DNA of 64,000 bases from Microbacterium sp. Marseille-Q6965 (GTDB taxonomy: Bacteria; Actinomycetota; Actinomycetes; Actinomycetales; Microbacteriaceae). Positions 1 to 8,500 of the stretch are shown in pieces. Below the pieces are notes generated by a model. It saw only the letters and a program-made list of their open reading frames with translations. It was not told where the DNA came from and did not search any database. Every line of letters starts with the position of its first letter. Positions within the stretch are counted from its first letter, which is position 1. A program made the translations under genes and the position numbers. The stretch covers positions 62,001-126,000 of the forward strand of contig NZ_CAMGZA010000004.1 in NCBI RefSeq assembly GCF_946151065.1, read 5' to 3'.

Positions 1-105
1 CGGGGGGAGGAAACGTCATGACGGCAGGGTATCCGCGCCGGCCTCGTCGGCGTTGCGCGGCGACGCGCGCCCGGCGCGGGATCGTGCACGTGCGCCGATG
101 CGGAA

Positions 106-138
106 GGGGCCGCGCCGTCCGAGGACGGGCGTGGCCCC
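106..138 (-). terminator. Hairpin terminator after the Nramp gene
   Basis: GGGGCC..CGCC at 106-116 pairs with GGGCG..GGCCCC at 127-138 (one mismatch, one bulge). The loop can itself pair GTCC with GGAC. It lies about 20 nt past the leftward Nramp stop codon. No U-tract is seen, which is usual for GC-rich actinobacterial terminators. Confidence 0.5.
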
Positions 139-155
139 TGAGCGGGAGAGGGCGC

Positions 156-1445
156 TCAGCCGCCGAACAGCGGCGTGATCGCGTTGACGAGCTGGTAGAT
201 GCCCAGCGCGACGAACACGACCGTCGTGATCACGAGCGCGGTGTTCGTGTGCCAGCGGTTGCGGAACTCCCGCGGCACGCGATCGGTGTTCAGGATCGGC
301 AGCAGCGTGAGCGCGAGGAACGGCATGAACAGCGCCCCGAGCGCGCCGTAGAGCAGCACGAGGAAGATCGGCTGCTCGAGGAACAGCAGCAGCATGGGCG
401 GGAAGGTCAGCCAGATGAGGTAGACGCGGAACCACTTGCCGTTCAGGCGCGAGTCCGGGTGCTCCGAGCCCTTGCCCGTGACGTTGCCCATGAAGTCGGC
501 GAACATCAGCGAGACGCCGTTCCACACACCCAGCACCGACGAGAAGCCCGCGGCCCAGAACCCGATGAGGAACCACACGCCGATGAAGTCGCCGTAACGG
601 GCGCGCAGCACCTCGTCGAGGTCGAGCAGGCCGGCGTCGCCCGACGACAGGGCCACGCCGGCGGCCTGCACCACCTCGACGCCCACGATGAGCATCGAGA
701 TCACGAAGATGCCGGTCACGACGTAGGCGACGGTGTTGTCGATGCGCATGACGCGCATGAACTGCGGCTTGTCCCAGCCCTTCTCACGCAGCCAGTACCC
801 GTAGGCGGCCAGGGTGATCGTGCCGCCCACGCCGCCCGCGAGGCCCAGGGTGTAGAAGATCGCGTTGTCTCCCTCGGGCAGCAGGGGCACGAGACCCGTG
901 AGCACCTGGAAGACATTGGGGGCCGCGATGACGGCGAGGATCACGATCGTGACGAACATGATGCCGACCAGGGCGGCGGTGATCTTCTCGAACGCCTTGT
1001 ATCGGTTGAACCAGACGAGAACGAAGCCCAGCAGGCCCGTGATGATCGCCCAGGGCCACAGCTCCGTGAAGACGGTGCCCTGCAGCGCCGGAACGTCGCG
1101 CAGCAACGCCGCGATCGGCATGGCGGTCGAGCTCATGGCGCTGGCGGCGTAGACGACGCCCCAGATCACGATGTACGGCGCGAAGTACCACACAGGCCAG
1201 CGGCCGAGCGAGCGCCAGCCCTCGAAGATCGTCCGCCCTGTGGCCACGGTGTAGCGGCCCGCACCCTCCACGAGCACGATCTTCAGGATGACGCCGAGGA
1301 CGACGGCCCACAGCAGCATGTACCCGTAGTTCGAGCCGGCCACGAGGGTGGCGACCATGTCGGCGGAGCCGACGCCGGTCGCGGCGACGACCAATCCGGG
1401 GCCGATGACCTTCCACTTGGGGGTCTGATCCTGCTGTACGGACAT
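156..1445 (-). CDS. Nramp-family transporter with non-canonical metal site
   Basis: A 429-residue polytopic membrane protein of the Nramp (SLC11/MntH) fold, which couples metal ion uptake to protons in known members. The start is the ATG at 1445, 2 nt after a strong GAGGAGGA ribosome site; an upstream in-frame start would add only low-complexity sequence. The N-terminal GPGLVVAATGVGSADMVATL block aligns with Nramp TM1, but the DPGN metal-binding motif reads about GSAD, and the TM6 MPH motif is replaced by about TLA. The fold assignment is good. The substrate is not: members lacking these motifs cannot be assumed to carry Mn2+ or Fe2+. It appears monocistronic, with a hairpin downstream. Confidence 0.85.
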   Translation of the reverse strand: MSVQQDQTPKWKVIGPGLVVAATGVGSADMVATLVAGSNYGYMLLWAVVLGVILKIVLVEGAGRYTVATGRTIFEGWRSLGRWPVWYFAPYIVIWGVVYAASAMSSTAMPIAALLRDVPALQGTVFTELWPWAIITGLLGFVLVWFNRYKAFEKITAALVGIMFVTIVILAVIAAPNVFQVLTGLVPLLPEGDNAIFYTLGLAGGVGGTITLAAYGYWLREKGWDKPQFMRVMRIDNTVAYVVTGIFVISMLIVGVEVVQAAGVALSSGDAGLLDLDEVLRARYGDFIGVWFLIGFWAAGFSSVLGVWNGVSLMFADFMGNVTGKGSEHPDSRLNGKWFRVYLIWLTFPPMLLLFLEQPIFLVLLYGALGALFMPFLALTLLPILNTDRVPREFRNRWHTNTALVITTVVFVALGIYQLVNAITPLFGG

Positions 1446-1612
1446 GGTCCTCCTCGTTGGGGACGGTGGGGGAAGCCGCATCGCTGCGGCGGCGGATGGC
1501 ATGGCGTCCGGGTCGCGGAGCCGTGCCGATTCTAGTCAGCAGGCGGGAGCGTGCCCGCACCGGCGCTCCTGAAGGGCGGCGAGGAGCGCCGCGCCCACGG
1601 GGTGGAACGAGC

Positions 1613-1647
1613 GGGCCCGGACCCCCGATGTTCCGGGGTCCGGGCCC
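1613..1647 (-). terminator. Perfect 13-bp terminator hairpin
   Basis: GGGCCCGGACCCC (1613-1625) and GGGGTCCGGGCCC (1635-1647) form a perfect 13-bp stem with a 9-nt loop. It begins 19 nt past the stop of the leftward lipoprotein gene. Symmetric stems can act on both strands, but only the lipoprotein gene runs into it. Confidence 0.7.
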
Positions 1648-1666
1648 TGCGCGATCGGGCCGCGCG

Positions 1667-2155
1667 TCAGGAGCAGAGCTCGGTGAGCTCGCGGCTGGCG
1701 TCGGTCAGCTGCGTGCTGGCCTCGCTCGCCTGCGACGACAGCTCGGAGGCCGTCTCGGAGGCGTCGGGAGCCGTCACGTCGAGGTCGCTGAGCTGCGGCA
1801 CGAGGTCGGCGATCGTCTGGTACGCGTCGGCGAAGTCGGTGAACGCGGCGCCCACCTCCTCGTTCGTGACCTGCTCCTTGAGGGCGGTGATGCCGTCGCT
1901 CGTCTCGGAGATCAGTGCGTCGAGCGCCTCGGTGTCGCCGGAGGTCGCCGAGCTCATGATCTCCGAGACGTTCGACTGGACCTCGGTCATGCCGCTGGTG
2001 ACGATGCTGCACGCGTCTGCGACGCTCTGTTCGGTGGCCGCGGGGGCGCCGGCCTCGCCGCCCTCGGCGCTCCCGCCGCAGGCGGTGAGGGCGGCGGGCA
2101 GCACCGCGAGGGCGCCCAGGGCGAACAGGGTGCGGGTGCGACGGATGGTGGGCAT
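1667..2155 (-). CDS. Small helical lipoprotein, unknown function
   Basis: A 162-residue predicted lipoprotein. A basic N-terminus (PTIRRTRT) and hydrophobic stretch end in the lipobox LTAC, so Cys at about residue 26 would be lipidated and the rest would sit outside the membrane. The mature part is Ala/Ser/Glu/Thr-rich and predicted helical or coiled-coil, with one Cys near the middle (ADAC) and one at the C-terminus (ELCS) that could form a disulfide. An AGGAG ribosome site lies 5 nt upstream of the ATG. I do not recognise the family. It has its own terminator and is probably monocistronic. Confidence 0.75.
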   Translation of the reverse strand: MPTIRRTRTLFALGALAVLPAALTACGGSAEGGEAGAPAATEQSVADACSIVTSGMTEVQSNVSEIMSSATSGDTEALDALISETSDGITALKEQVTNEEVGAAFTDFADAYQTIADLVPQLSDLDVTAPDASETASELSSQASEASTQLTDASRELTELCS

Positions 2156-2340
2156 GCGGACTCCTCTGGTCGGCAGGAGGGCACGGTGACGATTCGGCTG
2201 GCGCCCCCCGAGACCGCGGCCGAACGCCCTCAGCCTAGGCAGGGCCGCCGCGGCAGGGCGATGGGGACATGTGCCCCGCCGGCGGCGAGGCAGGTCACGG
2301 CACCGGCGTTCTCGCAGGGCGCGCCCGATAGCCTGGTGGC

Positions 2341-3588
2341 ATGGCCGAGATCCCCACCCGTACGCGCGCGGACGAGCCGCGCGGCACCGCCGGCGCCGTG
2401 CGCCAGGTGCGCCCGCGCACCGAGGGGTGGCAGCAGGCCAAGGACGCCGAGGGGCGGCCGCTCCTGCAGTTCGCCAGCCCGAAGCGGGGCAAGCCGCCCG
2501 TGCACCTCGCCGACCTCACGCCCGAGCAGCGTGTCGAGAAGGCCAAGGAGCTGGGCCTGCCGGGCTTCCGCGCCAAGCAGCTGGAGAAGCACTACTTCCA
2601 GCACTGGACGAGCGACGCCGCGGCGATGACGGATCTGCCGAAGGACGGCCGCGGGGAGCTCGTGGCCGGCCTGCTGCCGACGCTGCTGACGGAGGTCCGC
2701 CGCCTGCAGACCGACGACGGCAACACCATCAAGTTCCTCTGGAAGCTGCACGACGGCGCACTCGTGGAGTCGGTGCTCATGCGCTACCCGGGCCGCATCA
2801 CGCTGTGCGTGAGCTCGCAGGCCGGCTGCGGCATGAACTGCCCGTTCTGCGCCACGGGCCAGGCGGGCCTGACCCGCAACATGTCGGCCGCCGAGATCGT
2901 CGAGCAGGTCGTGCGGGCCAACGCGCTGATTCGCGCGGGGGAGCTGGGCGCGGCCGAGCACCCCGACGAGCGCGTGACGAACATCGTCTTCATGGGCATG
3001 GGTGAGCCGCTGGCGAACTACGCCCGCGTCATGCACGCGGTGCGCGTGATGACCGACAAGGACCACGGGCTCGGCATGAGCGCGCGCGGCATCACGGTGT
3101 CGACGGTCGGTCTCGCCCCCGCGATCCGCAAGCTCACCGACGAGGGCATCCCCGTCACGTTCGCGCTCTCGTTGCACGCGCCCGACGACGAGCTGCGCGA
3201 CGAGATGATCCCCGTCAACTCCCGCTGGAAGGTCGACGAGGTCCTCGACGCCGCGCGCGCCTATTTCGACAAGACCGGGCGCCGTGTCTCGATCGAGTAC
3301 GCCCTGATCCGTGACATGAACGACCACCCCTGGCGCGCCACGATGCTCGCGGAGAAGCTGAACGCGCGCGGCCGCGGCTGGGTGCACGTCAACCCGATCC
3401 CGCTCAACCCGACGCCCGGCTCGGTGTGGGACGCGTCGACCAAGGCCGCGCAGAACGAGTTCGTGCGCATCCTCAACGACGCCGGCATCCCCACGACGAT
3501 CCGCGACACGCGTGGCAAGGAGATCGACGGCGCGTGCGGCCAGCTCGTGGCGACGGAAGAGGACGAGAAGGCCGCCGCGTCCGCCTGA
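2341..3588 (+). CDS. rlmN: 23S rRNA/tRNA adenine-C2 methyltransferase RlmN
   Basis: A radical-SAM enzyme that methylates C2 of A2503 in 23S rRNA and of A37 in some tRNAs. The 415-residue protein carries the CxxxCxxC iron-sulfur cluster motif at C163/C167/C170 (CGMNCPFC). The two extra family cysteines are present: C156 in CVSSQAGC and C399 in GACGQL, which correspond to C118 and C355 of the E. coli enzyme. The N-terminal RNA-binding extension is longer than in E. coli, as in many actinobacteria. The ATG has no clear ribosome site but lies 6 nt after TAGCCT, which suggests a leaderless transcript. Confidence 0.95.
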   Translation: MAEIPTRTRADEPRGTAGAVRQVRPRTEGWQQAKDAEGRPLLQFASPKRGKPPVHLADLTPEQRVEKAKELGLPGFRAKQLEKHYFQHWTSDAAAMTDLPKDGRGELVAGLLPTLLTEVRRLQTDDGNTIKFLWKLHDGALVESVLMRYPGRITLCVSSQAGCGMNCPFCATGQAGLTRNMSAAEIVEQVVRANALIRAGELGAAEHPDERVTNIVFMGMGEPLANYARVMHAVRVMTDKDHGLGMSARGITVSTVGLAPAIRKLTDEGIPVTFALSLHAPDDELRDEMIPVNSRWKVDEVLDAARAYFDKTGRRVSIEYALIRDMNDHPWRATMLAEKLNARGRGWVHVNPIPLNPTPGSVWDASTKAAQNEFVRILNDAGIPTTIRDTRGKEIDGACGQLVATEEDEKAAASA

Positions 3589-3609
3589 CCGCCTCCCCCT
3601 CGGAGGGAG

Positions 3610-3632
3610 CCGGGCACGGTACGTGCCACCGG
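3610..3632. terminator. Possible bidirectional hairpin between rlmN and the LuxR gene
   Basis: An interrupted inverted repeat: CCGGGCACG pairs with CGTGCC-CA-CCGG around a GTA loop, with a 2-nt bulge. It lies between the convergent rlmN and LuxR-type genes, where a shared terminator is expected. The stem is modest. Confidence 0.4.
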
Positions 3633-3640
3633 CCGCCGCA

Positions 3641-5302
3641 TCAGCGTCGCGGCGGCGCCGCGCGAGAGCGGCCGTGCTTTCCGGGCCTTTCCGCCGCCCC
3701 CGCCCCGGCGAGCCCGAGCTCGGCGGCACGGGCGAGCGCGTCCTGGCGCGTGGAGACCCCGAGCTTCTTGTAGAGGCTGCGGATCTGGCTGCGTGTCGTG
3801 GTGGGAGCCACCCCAAACAGCTCCGCGGCGCTCTTGGCCGTGTGGCCGGCGAGGAGGGCGTCGAGCACCTCTCGTTCGCGGCGGGTGAGGCGGATCACGG
3901 TGGGCACCGGCACCTGCGCGCTCCGGGGCAGCCAGTCCGGTCCGATGAGCGGCTGGATGCCGGCCAGCACCGAGAGTCGCTCCAGCTCCTCCCGGGTGAG
4001 GATGAGGAAGGGGCGCGCCATCGTCGGCTCGTGGCGGGACAGCACCGCTCGTCGGAAGTGCTCGGCCGCCTGCTGCGTGTCGCCTTCCTGCAGGCAGGCG
4101 ACGGCGATGATCAGGTGAAGACCGATCAGGTCTCCGACGGGGAGCTCGTCGTGTGCGAGCGCGGCGGCGGCGATCCGCCGGGCCGCGCGGGTGGACCCGC
4201 TGCGCAGCAGCACGGTGGCGTGCGGCACGGCGAGGTGAGGCGTGCCCGCGAAACGCCGCCCGATATCGATCACCTTGTTCCCCTCGCCGAGGGGGATGAG
4301 CAGCGACGCGCGTGCGCGGCTGAGGAGGCGGTTCGCGATCGTCGTCTCCGCCCCGAGCTCCCGCCCGTGGGAGAAGGACGCCGCCTCAAGCCGAACGAGG
4401 CCCGCGTGCGACTGACCGAACACGGCGTCGTACACGCCACGCGCGTACGCGACGAACGGCCACAGCGGCGCAGGGGAGGCGGGGTCACCGGCACGCTTCA
4501 GGTGCCGAGCGGCGGTGCGGCGGTCGCCCCTGTCGATCGCGAGCAGGGCGTGCGCGATGCTCGCGCCCTGCATGCTCAGCGGCCGCAACCAGTCGGGAAG
4601 CTCACCGATCCCCTCGGCGCGGCGCAGCCACAGCGCAGCCAGTGCGTGATGGCCCTGGTAGGCGGCGAGAAGCGCCAGATTGGCCGCGGCGTTCGCGGCG
4701 GCGAAGTGTCCGTAGGGCGGCAGGGCGCCCTCCGCGTACGCCCGCCCATAGTGCGCCATCGCCGCGTCCCAGTCGCCGGCGAGGGTCTCGACGACGCCTC
4801 GTTGCGTGCTGAACCACCCGGGGCGGGCGCGACCGGAGCCGGAGAGCAGCGGCGAATCGGCGGCGCCGCGGAATGCCCGCTGTCGCCGCTCCGCCCACGC
4901 GCCGATGCGGCGCGCCTCCTCGAGGTCGCCGCGCATCTGGGAGCCGACCATGGCCACCACGCTGGCGGTGACGAAGTCCTCGAACCCGGTGTACGTGCGC
5001 AACGTGCGTGCGAATCGCTCGCTCGTGCGCGTGTACAGGGTGAGGAACCGGTAGGCGGCCTCCGGGGCGGCGGCGCCGGCCTGGTAGGCGAGGAACACCA
5101 GGTGCAGCAGGCGCGGGCGCTCCTGAAGCACGTGGGGCGGCAGCGCCGAGACGAGCGCGATGACGTCTTCGCCGAAGCGGCCCGGCAGGGCGTACCAGAG
5201 GTGATCGAACAGACCCTCGAGGGCCTCGAGGTCGCCGCCCGCGATGATGCGGCGGACGTCGCTGTCGGAGATCGCCTCCGCAGCATTCGAAGACACCCCC
5301 AC
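3641..5302 (-). CDS. LuxR-type regulator with large helical sensor region
   Basis: A 553-residue protein. The C-terminal 65 residues (about 483-548) are a GerE/LuxR helix-turn-helix (LTRREREVLDALLAGHTAKS onward, then a recognition helix with TTTRSQIRSLYKKLGV). The preceding about 470 residues are Ala/Leu/Arg-rich repeated helices resembling TPR-like regions of MalT/LAL regulators. No Walker A motif is seen, so it is not a classical LAL ATPase. The GTG start is supported by the promoter: CATACT lies 8 nt upstream with TTGGCG 17 bp further, so the mRNA is probably leaderless. It diverges from the large surface-protein gene, which it may control (inference from position only). Confidence 0.85.
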   Translation of the reverse strand: MGVSSNAAEAISDSDVRRIIAGGDLEALEGLFDHLWYALPGRFGEDVIALVSALPPHVLQERPRLLHLVFLAYQAGAAAPEAAYRFLTLYTRTSERFARTLRTYTGFEDFVTASVVAMVGSQMRGDLEEARRIGAWAERRQRAFRGAADSPLLSGSGRARPGWFSTQRGVVETLAGDWDAAMAHYGRAYAEGALPPYGHFAAANAAANLALLAAYQGHHALAALWLRRAEGIGELPDWLRPLSMQGASIAHALLAIDRGDRRTAARHLKRAGDPASPAPLWPFVAYARGVYDAVFGQSHAGLVRLEAASFSHGRELGAETTIANRLLSRARASLLIPLGEGNKVIDIGRRFAGTPHLAVPHATVLLRSGSTRAARRIAAAALAHDELPVGDLIGLHLIIAVACLQEGDTQQAAEHFRRAVLSRHEPTMARPFLILTREELERLSVLAGIQPLIGPDWLPRSAQVPVPTVIRLTRREREVLDALLAGHTAKSAAELFGVAPTTTRSQIRSLYKKLGVSTRQDALARAAELGLAGAGAAERPGKHGRSRAAPPRR

Positions 5303-5310
5303 AGGTGGTC

Positions 5311-5339
5311 AGTATGTCGACCCGGCGCGGGATCGCCAA
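5311..5339 (-). promoter_or_regulatory. Sigma70-like promoter of the LuxR gene
   Basis: Read leftward, TTGGCG (5334-5339) and CATACT (5311-5316) are separated by exactly 17 bp. The GTG start follows the -10 hexamer by 8 nt, so transcription would begin at or next to the start codon. Confidence 0.5.
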
Positions 5340-5452
5340 AGATCGGAGCCCCGTGGATGAATTCGAGGATGAATTTTGCGTCGTCGTCGTGACAGCAGGC
5401 GGCGCCGCCGGATCCCATAGAGAAGCCGCACTCTCGTGCGTGCGCAACGGGC

Positions 5453-5481
5453 TTGACCCATGCACCAGCATCGGGTAGCCG
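5453..5481 (+). promoter_or_regulatory. Candidate promoter of the surface-protein gene
   Basis: TTGACC (5453-5458), a 17-bp spacer and TAGCCG (5476-5481). Transcription would start near 5489 and leave a leader of about 65 nt that includes the AGGGGGAGA ribosome site. The -10 hexamer is a weak match. Confidence 0.4.
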
Positions 5482-5554
5482 CTCCGGACCGTCGGGCTGC
5501 AGCAGCCCCGCGTGGGTCGGCACCCGTTTGATGTCTTCGCAAGGGGGAGAATCG

Positions 5555-8500
5555 GTGAGTCACTCATCAGGCGCTGACGCGCAAGGGCGCGGGCTGTTCG
5601 CACGCGGCGCTCACGCGTTGCGGAAGGCGACGCGGAAGAAGGCAATCGCGGGCGCCGCGGTCTCGGCACTGGTCGCCGGCATGCTCGCCGCCGGCGCGGT
5701 CGTCGGTGTCGCCCCCGCGTCCGCGGCGCCGGGCAACCCGGGCGTTCCCTCCGACCCCGCGGTGCTCTTCGCGGAGGACTTCCAGCTCTTCAGCGGCACG
5801 ACTCCCGTCGGACTCGCCGACTACGTCGGCCAGGGCGGGCAGCGGTACACCGCCGATGCTGCGTGGCTGCAGAACTGCAACGGGCAGATCGTCACCTTCA
5901 ACATCCCCTACACGAGCCAGGGCAATTGCGCGCAGGCCGTGAGCTCGGCGAACCTGCGCCAGCTCACCTACGCGCTGGGGGTCCACTCCGGAGCCGCGAA
6001 CCCGAACGCGAATGCCGCGGTCGCCGCCTACACCGAGGGCAACCCCGGTGCGAACGCCATCGAGTTCGCCACCGTCAACCCGATCCCCCTGGCGAGCGCC
6101 TCGGGGCGCTTCCTCACGTTCAGCGTCGACACTGCTGCGAAGAACTGTCAGGTCTCGCCGCCGCTGTACCAGTTCTCCTTCGTCTCGGAGGCCGGCGCGG
6201 CCACGCCGGTCGGCGGGCAGCTGAACGCGTGCACCTCGGGCGAGACGGTGCCGGCGCCGCAGGTCGGGACCGTGGCGGCCACCGACGTCAGCGTCGGCAC
6301 CTACACGTCGAACGGCTCGGTCCTGTTCAACGGTCAGTCCCTCGGCATCCGGATGGCCAACGCGAACGGCAGCGGCGCGGGCAACGACGCCGCCTTCGAC
6401 AACATCCGCGTGCTCGATGTGACGCCGCAGCTCGACAAGAGCTTCAGCCCCGCATCCGTCGCTCCCGGGCAGGCGAGCACCCTCACCTTCACGGTGACGA
6501 ACACGAGCGAGCTGGCGGCGAAGAACGGCTGGTCCTTCACCGACGCGCTGCCCGCCGGCCTCGAGGTCGCCGATCCCGCCGCGACCGCCACGACCTGCCC
6601 GGCGGGCACGGTCACGGCGACGCCGGGGGCCACGTCCATCACGGCCGGCGGCAACCTGACCGCCGGCATGGAGTCGTGCACCGTCACGGTCAACGTCGTC
6701 GGCTTCACCGCGGGGTCGTTCACCAATGGACCCGACAACATCACTCCGGTGGGCCTGAACGAGCCGGGGGAGGCCACTCTCACGGTGGTGCCGCCGGTGG
6801 TCACCTGCACGAGCGACCCCAACATCTTCAACACCGGATTCAACGCCGCCACCGGCGGCGTCCTGCCGGACAATGCGAAGGACCCGAACTGGCAGGTGGC
6901 CGGTCCCTTCCCAGCCGGGGCCACCGTGGCGGCTCCGCCCGCCGACGCCGATTGGGGTGCCGCGAACGTCGGCAAGATCGTCGCGAACTGGGCCGACAGC
7001 CCCTACAACAACGCACAGTGGATCTCGCAGCAGACCATCGCGGCGCCGAACCAGGGGGTCGTCTCGGGCGACTGGTACTACCGTTTCCAGTTCGAGCTCG
7101 ACGACGCGGTCGATCCGGCGTCCTTCGAGCTGGCCATGAACTTCCTCGCCGACAATTCTGTGGCCGAGGTCTTCGTGAACGGCGAGCCGCAGTCGGGCAA
7201 GACCACGGGCCTGCCCCAGACCCCGCTCACGCCGCCCAGCACAAACCCCGGCGCGTACAACTACGCGGGCTTCTTCACGCAGAACGCAGCGGAGACGACG
7301 CTCGACTCGGACTGGCGCACGGGGCTGAACACCATCGCGGTGCAGATCAAGTCGAACGCTCCCATGGAGGGCTTCGATGCTCAGATGCGCCCGAGCGCGC
7401 TGTGCCCGCAGCCCGACCTCGCGATCACCAAGACGTCGAACGCGAGCGCCGAGACGCGTGCGGGTGACACCGTCACCTACACGGTGACGGCGGAGAACAT
7501 CGGCACGGGCGACTTCACGGCCGAGGAGCCGGCTGTCGTCACGGACGACCTGACGGGCGTGCTCGACGACGCGACGTACAACGGCGACGCAGAGGCCGAT
7601 CGGGACGGCGATGTCGCCTTCGCCGACCCGCGCCTCACGTGGAGCGGTGCGCTGCCCGTGGGCGAGACCGTGACCCTCACCTACTCGGTGGAAGTCACCG
7701 GCGCCGGCGACGGCGTGGCGCGCAACGTGGCCTTCGCCGGCGACGGCGACAGCCCGGCGTGTGACCCCCCGACCGAGGAGGGCACCGACCCGATCACGGG
7801 CGTGCCGTGCGCGACGACGGAGCAGGAGCTGCCGCGCCTGTCCGTCGAGAAGACCGCCGACCGCACGGAGCTGCCGGCCGTGGGCGAGAGCGTCACCTAC
7901 ACCGTCGTCGTGACCAACGACGGGCCGGGCGACTACACGTCGGCGAACCCGGCCACCGCGACGGACGACCTGGCGGAGGTGCTGGACGACGCGACGCTGG
8001 ACGAGGACAGCATCACCGCGTCCACGGGTGAGGCGACGTTCGCGGACGGCCGCATCACCTGGACGGGTGCGCTTGCCGCCGAGCAGTCGGCGACGATCAC
8101 CTACACGGTGGCCTACACCGGCGCCGGCGACAACGTGCTGCTGAACCGGGCATGCGTGCCGACGGATCAGGCCACGCCGGGCGCGCTGCCGTGCGACACG
8201 GTGCGCATCCCCGCCGCGAACCTGCAGTACTGGAAGACGGTCGACCCGGCATCGGGCGCCGCGGTGCGGGCGGGCCAGGAGCTGACGTACACCCTGTCCT
8301 TCCGCAACGACGGTCAGGCGACGGCGGACGTCGACGCCACGGACGACCTCTCGGCCGTGCTGGACGACGCCGAGATCATCGCCGGGCCCACCGCCTCGGA
8401 TGCCGCTCTGGCGGCGGTCGTGACCGGCGAGACGCTGACCGTGACGGGCACGCTGGCGCCCGGAGCGACGACGACCGTCACCTACACCGTGCGGGTGCTC

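Noticed and set aside
18..1535. A 505-codon rightward frame opening after GGAGGAAA
   Set aside because: It is antisense to the Nramp gene. The protein is Arg/Glu/His/Asp-rich with no domain, as expected from the opposite strand of GC-rich coding DNA. The ribosome-site match is probably chance or belongs to nothing in the window.
2264..2278. Palindrome-like GGGGACATGTGCCCC upstream of rlmN
   Set aside because: Imperfect by one base and single; no second copy or regulator suggests an operator.
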